Assembly: GCA_003852775.1 (NCBI GenBank)
Contig: RDDZ01000035.1
Coordinates: 1 to 64,000, forward strand
DNA: 64,000 bases
Direction: 5' to 3'
Origin: Microbacteriaceae bacterium
GTDB taxonomy: Bacteria; Actinomycetota; Actinomycetes; Actinomycetales; Microbacteriaceae
Shown: piece after piece, positions 9,404 to 19,700 of the stretch
Layout: every line of letters begins with the position of its first letter
Numbering within the stretch: the stretch's first letter is position 1
Notes under the pieces: generated by a model
Seen by the model: the letters and a program-made list of their open reading frames with translations, nothing else
Databases searched by the model: none
Told to the model about the DNA's origin: nothing
Position numbers and translations under genes: made by a program

Positions 9404-10840
9404 ATGGCCGAACGGATCCTGCGCAACTTCATCAACGGCGAGTACGTCGACGCCCGCGCCGACGACAGCTTCGAGGTCATCGACCCCGCGACGGAGCAGA
9501 GCTACGCGAGCTCGCCCGTCTCGGGTCAGGCGGATGTCGACGCCGCGTTCGCCGCGGCGGCCGCCGCCTTCGAGACCTGGGGCGAGTCGACGCCCGCGGA
9601 GCGCCAGCTCGCGCTCTTCCGCATCGCGGACCGCATGGAGGAGCGCGCCGAGGAGTTCGCCGACCTCGAGTCCCAAGACACGGGCAAGCCCCGCACGACC
9701 CTCGTCGACGACGAGATCATGCTCTCGGTGGACCAGATCCGCTTCTTCGCGGGCGCCGCGCGCAACCTCGAGGGCCGCGCCACCGCGGAGTACATGAAGG
9801 ACCACACGAGCTCGATCCGCCGCGAGCCGATCGGTGTGATCGGCCAGGTCACCCCGTGGAACTACCCGCTCAACATGGCGGTGTGGAAGTTCGCCCCCGC
9901 GGTCGCCGCGGGCAACACGACCGTCATCAAGCCGTCCGACACGACCCCGCAGACGACCCTGCTGCTCGCCGAGATCGCGGCCGAGTTCCTGCCGCCGGGC
10001 GTCGTCAACGTCATCACGGGCGACCGCACGACGGGCGCGAAGATGATCGAGCACAAGACGCCGCAGATGGTCTCGATCACGGGCTCGGTTCGCGCCGGCA
10101 TGGAGGTCGCGCGCGCCGCGGCCTCCGACCTCAAGCGCGTGCACCTCGAGCTCGGCGGCAAGGCGCCCGTCATCGTCTTCCCTGACGCCGACATGGCGAA
10201 GGCCGCCGAGGGCATCGCGACCGCGGGCTACTTCAACGCCGGTCAGGACTGCACGGCCGCGACGCGCGTGCTCGTGCACAAGGACGCCCACGACGACTTC
10301 CTCGCGGCGCTCGCGGCGTACGTGAAGGAGAACGTGACGACGGGCGCCCCGAGCGACCCCGACACCTTCTTCGGCCCGGTCAACAACGCCAACCAGCTCG
10401 AGCGCGTCATGGGCATGATCGACGCCCTGCCGTCGCACGCGCAGATCGTCACGGGCGGCACGCGCAAGGAGGGCGCCGGCTACTTCATCGAGCCGACGAT
10501 CGTCGACGCGCTGCGCCAGGACGACGACGCCATCCAGACGGAGATCTTCGGCCCCGTCATCACGGTGCAGACCTTCTCCGACGAGGCGGAGGCGCTCGCG
10601 TGGGCGAACGGCGTGCAGTACGGCCTCTCGTCGAGCGTGTGGACGAGCGACCACGGCCGTGCGATGCGCTTCGCGAAGCGCCTCGACTTCGGCTGCGTGT
10701 GGATCAACACCCACATTCCGCTCGTCGCCGAGATGCCGCACGGCGGCTTCAAGCACTCGGGCTACGGCAAGGACCTCTCGATGTACGGCTTCGAGGACTA
10801 CACGCGCATCAAGCACGTCATGTCCTACATCGGCGAGTAG
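9404..10840 (+). CDS. Aldehyde dehydrogenase, probable gamma-aminobutyraldehyde dehydrogenase
   Basis: NAD(P)-dependent aldehyde dehydrogenase of 478 residues. The general base Glu is in LELGGKAPVIVFPDAD (about residue 248), and the catalytic Cys in NAGQDCTAATR (about 282). IGQVTPWNYPLNMAVWK and WINTHIPLVAEMPHGGFKHSGYGKD are close to PatD/Prr and betaine-aldehyde dehydrogenase sequences. The neighbours (aminotransferase, amine oxidase, Lrp regulator) support 4-aminobutyraldehyde to GABA conversion. Start 9404 is chosen because a TAGTGT -10 lies exactly six bases upstream; the ORF track starts at the GTG two codons earlier. Betaine aldehyde is an alternative substrate. Confidence 0.9.
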   Translation: MAERILRNFINGEYVDARADDSFEVIDPATEQSYASSPVSGQADVDAAFAAAAAAFETWGESTPAERQLALFRIADRMEERAEEFADLESQDTGKPRTTLVDDEIMLSVDQIRFFAGAARNLEGRATAEYMKDHTSSIRREPIGVIGQVTPWNYPLNMAVWKFAPAVAAGNTTVIKPSDTTPQTTLLLAEIAAEFLPPGVVNVITGDRTTGAKMIEHKTPQMVSITGSVRAGMEVARAAASDLKRVHLELGGKAPVIVFPDADMAKAAEGIATAGYFNAGQDCTAATRVLVHKDAHDDFLAALAAYVKENVTTGAPSDPDTFFGPVNNANQLERVMGMIDALPSHAQIVTGGTRKEGAGYFIEPTIVDALRQDDDAIQTEIFGPVITVQTFSDEAEALAWANGVQYGLSSSVWTSDHGRAMRFAKRLDFGCVWINTHIPLVAEMPHGGFKHSGYGKDLSMYGFEDYTRIKHVMSYIGE

Positions 10841-10879
10841 TCGGCGGCAGTCATCGCACCTCCCCCTCTGGGGATAGGG

Positions 10880-10891
10880 CGACCCGGGTCG
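10880..10891. promoter_or_regulatory. Perfect 12-bp palindrome CGACCCGGGTCG upstream of the FHA-kinase-FtsK gene train
   Basis: The palindrome lies just upstream of the first gene of the 17-kb train and about 40 bp after the dehydrogenase stop. It could be an operator or a chance GC palindrome. A CAGAAT hexamer at 10899-10904 may be the -10 of this promoter. A small CCCC-TCT-GGGG hairpin at 10863-10873 may end the upstream transcript. Confidence 0.3.
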
Positions 10892-10906
10892 TTCGCGACA
10901 GAATGG

Positions 10907-11503
10907 ATGTTCGACCCAGGGAGGGGGGTGAGCCGCGCCGTGCACGAGGAGACCGACGACACGATCCCGCACGCCGTGCGGGAACGGCTCGCCCGTGCGG
11001 TCGTCGACGTCGACGAGGTCGAGGTCGCGCTGGGCGACACGGTCGTCCGTGCCGCCCCGGGTGCTCCCGAGCGCGCCGCCGCGCACGAGCGTGAGGCGCC
11101 CGAGCTGCCGCCCGTCCCGGCGGCGCTGCGTCCGCGCCACCGCATCCGGGTGGGAGGCGACGAGCCGGTCGAGCTCGACCGCCCCGTGCTCATCGGCCGC
11201 AGGCCGCGCCCCGGTCGCGTGCCGTCGGGCGTGCCGCCGCGCCTCGTGAGCGTCGCGAGCGTCGAGGGCGGGATCTCGTCGACCCACCTCGAGCTCCGCG
11301 AGCAGGGGGCCGTCGTCGTCGCGACCGACATGCGCACGCTCAACGGGAGCGAGGTCATGGTGCCGGGATCGCCCGTGCAGGCGCTCCAGCGCGGGGCGTC
11401 GGTCGTGGTCACCCCGGGCACCCGCATCGACCTGGGGGAGGGCGTGGTCGTCGAGGTGCTCGGCCCAGCCCGCCCGGTGCCGCGAGCAGGAGGCAGGGTA
11501 TGA
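10907..11503 (+). CDS. FHA domain protein
   Basis: Cytoplasmic protein of up to 198 residues with a C-terminal forkhead-associated domain, which reads phosphothreonine. The FHA core is GRRPRP...SVEGGISSTHLELREQGAVVVATDMRTLNGSEV, containing the GR, S-x-x-H and NG positions. The N-terminal 70 residues are acidic and low in recognisable motifs and could carry a phosphorylated segment. The PP2C phosphatase starts in a 4-bp ATGA overlap and the kinase is the next gene, so it is likely the phosphopeptide reader of this kinase/phosphatase pair. The start is uncertain: GTG 10928 or GTG 10940, downstream of an AGGGAGG, are alternatives to ATG 10907. Confidence 0.88.
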   Translation: MFDPGRGVSRAVHEETDDTIPHAVRERLARAVVDVDEVEVALGDTVVRAAPGAPERAAAHEREAPELPPVPAALRPRHRIRVGGDEPVELDRPVLIGRRPRPGRVPSGVPPRLVSVASVEGGISSTHLELREQGAVVVATDMRTLNGSEVMVPGSPVQALQRGASVVVTPGTRIDLGEGVVVEVLGPARPVPRAGGRV

Positions 11504-12339
11504 CCCGTCACGGAGCGGACGAGACGCGCCGCGAGTTCCCCATCCCGGGGCGCTCGGGTGAGAGCGTCACGCTCGCGTGGGCGGCGGTCACGGATGTGGG
11601 TCGCCGACGCCAGGCGAACGAGGACAGCCTCATCGTGCAGCCACCCGTGTTCGCGGTGGCCGACGGGATGGGCGGCCACGCCGCAGGGGACCGCGCGAGC
11701 GCCGCCGCCGTCGACCGGCTCCACGCCCTCGCCGACCGCGACGACGTCGACAGCGGCGTCGTGGCCGAGGCGCTCACGCTCGCCGCGCAGGACATCGACG
11801 ACCTCGCGGAGCACCTGCAGCTCGGTGCGGGGACGACGGTCACGGGGGCCGTGCTCGACCTCGCCTCCGCCGACGATCCCTCCTTCGTCGTGTTCAACGT
11901 GGGCGACAGCCGCGTCTACAGCTTCGAGGGCAACGACCTCGCGCAGGTCACCCACGACCACTCGGTCGTGCAGGAGCTCGTCGACGCGGGACTCATCTCC
12001 GCGGACGACGCGGAGGGGCACCCCGAGTCGAACGTCGTCACGCGCGCGCTCGGCTTCCGCGAGGTGCCGCGCCCCGACTACTGGCGCGTGCCGATCCGGG
12101 CTGGCCTGCGCCTGCTGCTGTGCTCGGACGGGCTCACGAAGGAGCTCGGCGCCGAGCGGCTGCGCCTGCACCTCGCCGCCCGGCTCTCGGCCACCGAGAC
12201 CGCCGGCGCGCTCGTGGACGCCGCGCTCGCGGCGGGCGGTCGCGACAACATAACGGTCATCGTGATCGACGTGCTCGACGCACCGGAGACGACCGACCGG
12301 TCTGCCTACAATGAAGGCTCGACGGGGGCGAGGGGGTAG
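11500..12339 (+). CDS. PP2C-family Ser/Thr protein phosphatase
   Basis: Metal-dependent protein phosphatase of 279 residues. All PP2C signatures are present: VGRRRQANEDSL, FAVADGMGGHAAGDRAS (metal Asp and Gly-Gly), NVGDSRVY, VTRALG, LLLCSDGLTKEL and GGRDNITVIVI. There is no membrane segment, unlike PstP of the mycobacterial division locus, so the enzyme is soluble. It overlaps the FHA gene by four bases and precedes the kinase by two, which implies stoichiometric co-expression. The likely role is to reverse phosphorylation by the neighbouring kinase. Confidence 0.95.
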   Translation: MTRHGADETRREFPIPGRSGESVTLAWAAVTDVGRRRQANEDSLIVQPPVFAVADGMGGHAAGDRASAAAVDRLHALADRDDVDSGVVAEALTLAAQDIDDLAEHLQLGAGTTVTGAVLDLASADDPSFVVFNVGDSRVYSFEGNDLAQVTHDHSVVQELVDAGLISADDAEGHPESNVVTRALGFREVPRPDYWRVPIRAGLRLLLCSDGLTKELGAERLRLHLAARLSATETAGALVDAALAAGGRDNITVIVIDVLDAPETTDRSAYNEGSTGARG

Positions 12340-12341
12340 CC

Positions 12342-13787
12342 GTGGCACGACGACTGCCGTCCCAGCCGCCCGTCCTCCCGGGCTTCTCGCACGTCCACGT
12401 CCTGGGGTCGGGCGGGTTCGCCGACGTGTTCCTCTACGAGCAGAACATGCCTCGTCGCCAGGTGGCCGTGAAGGTCATGCTGAGCGAGGTCGTCAACGAC
12501 CAGGTGCGCCAGATGTTCCAGGCCGAGGCGAACCTCATGGCGCAACTGAGCACGCATCCGTCGATCCTCACCGTCTACCAGGCGAGCGTGTCGAGCGACG
12601 GCCGCCCGTACCTCGTCATGGAGCTGTGCTCGTCGTCGCTCTCGGAGCGCTACCGGCGCGAGCCCATCCCGGTGCCCGAGGTGCTGCGGATCGCGATCAA
12701 GATCGGCTCCGCCGTCGAGACGGCGCACCGCGCGGGCGTGCTGCACCGCGACATCAAGCCGTCGAACATCCTGCAGACGGCGTACGGCCACCCCGTGCTC
12801 TCCGACTTCGGCATCGCGTCGACGCTCGGGAGCCAGAAGGACGAGAGCTCCGTGGGGCTCTCGATCCCGTGGTCGGCACCCGAGGTGCTGCTCGACGAGA
12901 CGCCCGGCTCCGTCGCGAGCGAGGTGTGGTCGCTCGCCGCGACCGTGTACTCGCTCCTCGCGGGACGCTCGCCGTTCGAGATCCCGGGCGGCGCGAACAC
13001 CTCGAGCGACCTCATGGGCCGCATCGCGCGCGCCAAGCCGCAGCCGATCGGGCGGCCCGACGTGCCGGCGAGCCTCGAGGCCGTGCTGCGGAAGGCGATG
13101 TCGCGTCGCCCCGAGCACCGGCCCGCGAGCGCGCTCGAGCTCGTGCGCGAGCTCCAGCTCGTCGAGACGGAGCTCGGACTGCCGCAGACCGCGGCCGAGA
13201 TCGCGATGGACGACTGGGCGCTCGGCACGGTCGGCGACCAGGAGGAGCGCACACGGCTGCGTCCCGTGAGCTCGGGCGGCGAGGCCCCGCGGCCCGGCCG
13301 CCGGCGTCGTCGCGCGGCGGCCACGTCGGCCGAGAACTACGCTCCCGTCGGCACCGTGCGCGACCGCAGCGGGTCCGCCAGTCCCTTCTCCCGCAGCGCC
13401 CCCGAGGCGTCGCCCGGCATCCGGCGGATGGCGTGGCTGCTCGCGGGTGCCGCGGCGCTCGTGACGGTGCTCGGCGTCGTGGCCCTCGTGGTGCTCGTGC
13501 GCGCCTTCGGCTCGGACATCCCGACGGTGTCCGACATCCGCGCCGACCTCGGTGCCGCCGGCCGCGTGGAGTTCAGCTGGAGCGACCCCGGCCTCGACCC
13601 GGGCGACCGTTACCAGATCACCGTCACGGAGGACGGCATCGCCTCGACGCCGGCCCTGCAGGAGGCCGACCGCTTCGTCGTCGACGCCGACCCCGGCAGC
13701 ACCGTCTGCCTGTCGGTCGCGGTCAACCGGAACGGCACCACGGGCCCGGCGAGCGCGCAGAAGTGCGTGGACGCGGTCGGAGGCTGA
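12342..13787 (+). CDS. Membrane-anchored Ser/Thr protein kinase with an Fn3-like extracytoplasmic end
   Basis: Hanks-type kinase of 481 residues. The kinase domain spans about residues 12-270: glycine loop LGSGGFADVFLYEQ, VAVKVM lysine, catalytic loop LHRDIKPSNIL (about residue 134), LSDFGIAS and SAPEVL. A basic linker ([13 protein letters not shown]) leads to one membrane span, MAWLLAGAAALVTVLGVVALVVLVRA (about 362-388). The external 90 residues look like one fibronectin-III-type domain (FSWSDPGLDPGDRYQITV), not the PASTA repeats of PknB. The next gene encodes a giant protein that also ends in Fn3 domains, suggesting a shared extracellular interaction. GTG start, 2 bp after the phosphatase stop. 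Confidence 0.93.
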   Translation: MARRLPSQPPVLPGFSHVHVLGSGGFADVFLYEQNMPRRQVAVKVMLSEVVNDQVRQMFQAEANLMAQLSTHPSILTVYQASVSSDGRPYLVMELCSSSLSERYRREPIPVPEVLRIAIKIGSAVETAHRAGVLHRDIKPSNILQTAYGHPVLSDFGIASTLGSQKDESSVGLSIPWSAPEVLLDETPGSVASEVWSLAATVYSLLAGRSPFEIPGGANTSSDLMGRIARAKPQPIGRPDVPASLEAVLRKAMSRRPEHRPASALELVRELQLVETELGLPQTAAEIAMDDWALGTVGDQEERTRLRPVSSGGEAPRPGRRRRRAAATSAENYAPVGTVRDRSGSASPFSRSAPEASPGIRRMAWLLAGAAALVTVLGVVALVVLVRAFGSDIPTVSDIRADLGAAGRVEFSWSDPGLDPGDRYQITVTEDGIASTPALQEADRFVVDADPGSTVCLSVAVNRNGTTGPASAQKCVDAVGG

Positions 13788-13789
13788 CC

Positions 13790-16700
13790 GTGCGCCGCTG
13801 GCTGTCCGCCCACCGCTCCTCGTTCGCGGCCCTCGCGAGCGGCACGGTCGTCGCGGCCCTCGTGGCGACCCTCGCCGTCGTGTCGACGGGCTACACGGCA
13901 CAGCGGATGGATCTGACGGACCCCTCGGTGTGGGTCTCGTCGCGTGACGAGGGCGCCGTGGGCCGCGCCAACACGCAGGTGTTCGAGCTCGACAGCGTGC
14001 TGCCGGTCGACGCCGACGCGCCCGAGGTCGTGCAGTCGGGCTCGACCGTGCTGCTCGTCGACCCCGGCAGCGCGACGGTGCGCGCGATCGACCCCGCGTC
14101 GGCCGAGCTCGGCGACGACGTCGCCCTTCCTCCGCAGGATCCCGAGCTGTTCCTCGCGGACGACCGCGTCATCATCGTCGCGCAGGGCACGGGCGAGGTC
14201 TGGTTCGTGCCGCTCGGCGACCTCGCCTCGTTCGACGCGGCCGCGCCCTCGAACCTGAGCCTCGGCGCCGACGCCGTCGTCGCCGTGAGCGAGACGGGCG
14301 CGATGCTCGCGTACGTGCCCGAGACGCGACAGGTGTGGCGCGTCGCGCCCGGCGACGCCGTCGTGGGGGAGCGCTGGGACGTCGAGTGGGGCGGCGAGGC
14401 CGAGCCCACGGACGCCGTGCAGCTCACCGTGGTCGGCGAGCGCTGGGCGGTGCTCGACGTCACGACGCGCGAGCTCGCGACGGAGGCGGGAGTGCGCGCC
14501 CTCGACGACGACGCGCTCGGCGGTTCGGTGCGCATCCAGCAGCCCGGTCCCGCGAACGCGCGCGTGCTCATCGCCCACTCGGGTGGTCTCCTCGGCGCCG
14601 ACATGCAGGGCGGCGAGCCGACGGTGCTCGTCGAGGACGCGGCGGGCGTGCCGGCGCGTCCCGTCGTGGTCGCCGGCTGCCGCTTCGCCGCGTGGACCAC
14701 GGGCGAGGCGTGGCGCCGCTGCGGCTCGGACCAGGCCGACACGCTCTCGCTCGCCGGGATGGACGGTGGCGCCCAGCTCTCGTTCGCCGTCAACGGCGCG
14801 AGCGTCGCCCTCACCGACGCCCTGAGCGGCTCGACGTGGGCCGTGCAGTCGCGCGGGGAGCTCATCGACAACTGGGACGAGCTCATCACCGACGAGGAGA
14901 CCGAGCAGGAGCAGCCCGAGGCGGACGACGAGACCCCGCCCGAGCTCGAGGAGCTGCAGGAGCCGCCCGTCGCCGTCGACGACGTCTTCGGCGCGCGTCC
15001 GGGCCGCTCGAGCATCCTGCCCGTGCTCCTGAACGACTACGACCCGAACGGCGACGTGCTCGTCGTGACGTCGTTCACCCCGATCGACGAGGCGCTCGGC
15101 CGGCTCGACCTCGTGAGCCGCAACCAGCAGCTGCAGATCACGCTGAGCCCCACGGCATCCGGATCCTTCACCTTCGGCTACACGATCAGCGACGGACGCG
15201 GCGGCACGGCGAGCGCGACGGTCACGCTCGAGGTGCGCGGCGAGGATGAGAACTCGCCGCCGCGCCAGGTGCGCACCTCCACCGCGACGGTCGGCCAGGG
15301 CGGTCGCGTGTCGACGCAGGTCATCAACGACTGGGTCGACCCCGACGGCGACGCCGTGTACCTCACGGGCGCGTCGATCGCGGCGCCCGACCAGGTCGCG
15401 TACAAGCCCGACGGCGTCGTCGTCTTCACCGACGGCGGCGAGGTCACCGGCCAGAAGACGGTCGCGCTCACGGTCTCGGACGGACGCGCGGAGGCCGCGG
15501 GCCTGCTCCAGGTGACGGTGCGCGCCCGCGGCGACGTGCCGATCCTCATCGAGCCGTGGGTCGCCCTCGCGACCGCAGGCGACGAGATCACGGTGCGTCC
15601 CCTGCGGTACGCCCGCGGCGGCAACGGGACGCTGCGCCTCGGCGGCGTCCCGCCCAAGGCCGGCACGACGATCGTCGCGAGCTTCGAGGCGGGCACCTTC
15701 ACCTTCCAGTCCGAGCAGGTCGGCACCCACTACGTCGAGTTCACGGTGACCGACGGTACGCAGACGGCCACCGGCACCGTGCGCATCGACGTGTCCGCAC
15801 CCGCCGACGCCTCGACGCGGCCCATCACGGTGCCGAAGACGATGTTCATCACGTCGCAGAGCTCGCAGACCGTGGACCCGCCGACCTCCGACATCGACCC
15901 CGCGGGCGGCGTGCTCGTCGTGACGGGCGTCATGAACATCCCGGCGGGGTCCGGCATCCAGGCGGAGGTGCTCGACCAGCGGCTCATCCGCGTGACCCTC
16001 ACGGCCCCGCTCGAGGCCCCCGTGGCGTTCAACTACCGGATCAGCAACGGCCTCGCGGAGGCGGAGGGCACGATCACGGTCGTCGAGATCCCGACGCCGC
16101 AGCGCCTCCAGCCGCCCATCGCGACCGACGATCAGGTCACGGTGCGCGTGGGCGACACGGTCGACATCCCCGTGCTCGACAACGACGAGCAGCCGGACGG
16201 GCTCGACATCACGCTCCTGCCCGACCTCGCCCAGGAGCTCGCGGAGGACGCCGGCCTGCTCTTCGTCTCGGGCGACCGTCTGCGCTACCTCGCCCCGCAG
16301 ACCGCCGGCAACTACACGGCCGTCTACTCCATCGCGGGGCCCGACGGCCAGACGGCGCAGGCCCGCGTCGTCATCTCGGTGCGCGAGCGTAACGCGGCCA
16401 CCAACAACCCGCCCGTGCCGCGGCCCGTGACGGCGCGCGTGCTCGCCGGCAACACCGTGCGCATCGAGATCCCGACGAGCGGCATCGACCCCGACGGCGA
16501 CGCCGTGCAGCTCGTCGGCCAGGCGACCAACCCCGAGAAGGGGAGCGTGCTCGCCGTCGAGGGCAGCACGATCGTCTACCAGGCGGGGGACTACTCCTCG
16601 GGCACCGACGTCTTCCAGTACGCCGTCGTCGACGGTCTCGGTGCCCGGGCCACGGGCACCGTGCGCGTCGGCATCTCGCCCGCGCTCGAGGGCGGACGCA

Positions 16701-19700
16701 ACCCCGTCGCGAACCTCGACTCGGTGCTCGTGCGGCCCGGGCGGACGGTCGCCGTGCGGGCGCTCCTCAACGACTCCGACCCAGACGGCTCGGCGCTGCG
16801 CATCCGTCAGGTCGAGCCGACGACCGTCGGTGTGACGGCCGAGATCGTCAACGACGAGATCGTGCGGATCACACCGCCGCGCCAGCCGGGCGACTACAGC
16901 GTCATCTACACGATCGAGAACGAGACGGGCGGCACGAGCTCGAACTTCATCCGCGTCACGGTCGACGAGAACGCGCCGCTCTCGCGGCCGAGCGTCCAGG
17001 ACTCCATCCTGAGCGTGACCGACGTGCTCGACCGCGAGACCGTCGACGTGGCCGTGCTCGACCGGGTGTTCTTCGCCGACGGCGAGGTGGGCGACCTCGG
17101 GGTCGAGCTCGTGCCGGGCTTCGGCGACTCGGCCCGCGTACTCCCCGACAAGCGCGTCCGCGTCGAGATCGGCGACCGGAGTCAGATCATCCCGTTCGCG
17201 GTCGTGCACCCCGAGAACCCCGCGGTGCGCGGCTACGCGTTCATCCGCGTGCCCGGCTACGACGACGCGCTCCCGCAGATCAACACGAAGGCGCCGCCGC
17301 TCGTCGTGAAGAGCGAGTCGACGCTGCGGATCGACCTCGCGAAGTACGTCGTCGCGCTCGGCGGATCGCGCGTGCGGATCACCGACCCGAGCACCGTGCG
17401 CGCGACCCACGCCGACGGCGGGCCGCTCGTCGTCGACGAGAGCACGCTGCAGTACCGCTCGGCCGACCGCTACTGGGGTCCGGCCTCGATCACCTTCGAG
17501 GTGACGGACGGGCGGTCGGCAAGCGACCCCGAGGGGCACGTGACGACGCTCTCGCTGCCCATCCAGGTGGAGCCGCGCGACAACCAGCCACCGATCTTCA
17601 CGGGCGGCGTCGTCGAGTTCGAGCCCGGGCAGCAGAAGGAGCTCGACCTCGTCAAGCTCACGAAGTACCCGTACGACGACGACATCGACGAGCTCAGCTA
17701 CACCGTGCTCGAGCCGCTCCCGACGGGCTTCAGCTACCAGCTCAACGGCCAGCGCCTCCTGCTCAGGGCCGACCCGACCACCGTGAAGGGCACGACGACG
17801 AGCATCACCCTCGCCGTGCGCGACGCGCTCTCGGAGGGCCAGAGCGGCCGCGTGCAGCTGCGCGTCGTGCCGTCGACGCGGCCGCTCGCACGCCCCGCCC
17901 CGGACCGCGCGGTCACCCAGCGCGGGCAGACGACGGTCGTCGACGTGCTCGCCAACGACTACGCCACCAACCCGTTCCCGGACGTGCCGCTGCGCGTCGT
18001 CGCGATCCAGGGCCTCGACGGGGCGAGCCTCCCGCCGGGCGTGAACATCACGCCGAACGCCGACCGCTCGCGCCTCTCGGTGACCGTCTCCGACACCGCC
18101 GAGCCCGTCGACGTCACGCTGCAGTACCAGGTGGCGGACGCCACGGGCGACCCCGAGCGCTACACGTGGGGCCTCGTGACGATCTCGGTGCAGGACGTGC
18201 CCGACCCGGTGAGCAACCTGCGCGTCACCGAGTTCGGCGACCGCCTGCTCCGGCTCTCGTGGGTGCCCGGGCCGTTCAACAACTCGCCCATCACCGAGTA
18301 CCGGGTGACGGCGCTCGACACGACCGGCGCCGTCGCGTCGACGACGGTGTGCACGATCACGGCGGGCTGCGCCGTGACGACCCCGGGCAACGGTCCCGAC
18401 CACGCGCTGCGGCTCTCGGTCGTCGCCGTCAACGCGCTCGGCGAGTCCGATCCCACGCATCTGCCCGGCACGATCTGGTCGGATGTCATCCCGCCGCCGC
18501 CCGCCGCCGTCACGGCCACGCCCGTCGACCACGGCCTGCGCGTCGTGTGGCAGAAGCCCGCCGCCGGCGCGGGGACGCCCATCGACTCCTACGTCGTGAC
18601 CGTCGGGGGCTTCTCGTCGACGGTGTCGGTGTCGCCCGGCGACGCGGTCGGCACGGAGTACAGCCGCGTCGTCACGAACCCCGCGATCGCCAACGGCAGC
18701 GCGGTCGGCTTCACCGTGAGCGCGCGCAACAAGGCGCCGAACTCGCTCGCCACCTGGAACGAGGCGGGCGGGACGGCGACGCCCGCGGGGCCGCCGATCC
18801 TCACGGCGAGCCCGAGCGCGGCGGCGTCGATGACCGACGGCACGAGCGCGACCGTCACCTGGGCCGGTTCGTTCACCGCCAACGGCCGCGCCATCACCGC
18901 CTACTACGTCGCGCGGCACGGCGGCACCCCGCCCGCCTGCACCGTCACGGGCGTCGAGAGCGGCGCCCCGAGCTTCACACCGCCGTCCGGGCCCGGCGTG
19001 CAGGCCGTCGGGACCGCGACGACCGCGACGTTCACCGGCCTCTCGCCCGACGAGACCTACAACTTCACCGTCTACGCCTACAACGGTCAGGGCTGCACGG
19101 CGTCCGGCACCGTGACCGCGATCCCGCGCGCGCAGCCCGGCACCGTCGTGTCGGTCGCCGTCGACGCGCCGACCGCGCGCGACGGCGGGTACTGGGACTT
19201 CCGCCTCACGAGCCTCACGACCTCGGGCGGCTCCTCGCCCGACTCGTTCGTGTACCGCCTGAGCGGCGGCACGACCGACACGACCCAGTACGGTCCGGTG
19301 CCGTTCAACACCTTCCTGACCTCGGGCGTCACGCACTACGGCAACGACGTCTCCGTCGAGGTGAAGGCCTGCCGCCAGTACGAGGTGCTGCTCTGCAGCG
19401 AGAACTGGTCGACGCCGTTCCACCTCGGCCGGCCGGTCAGCATCCAGATGAGCGGCCTGCAGGCGATCGTCACCAAGCCGCCGCTCACGCTGCTCGACCC
19501 CGGCGAGGGCTACTGGACCTGGACGGGCGCCCCGGCCGTCGCGGACGGCGGCCCCGGCTACGACAGCGTGAGCATCACGTGCGGCCCGGCCGACGACCCC
19601 GGGACGCCCACCCAGTGCGAGGTCGTGGGGGCGGGGCTGCTCGGCGCCGACTACCCCGACCTGGTCGTGACGGTGGGAGCCAACGGCACGACGTATACGC

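Noticed and set aside
12311-13789. The ORF-track extension that would make the surface protein 2473 aa
   Set aside because: The first 493 codons overlap the kinase gene in another frame and are Arg/Pro-rich shadow sequence. The GTG at 13790 opens a normal membrane span.
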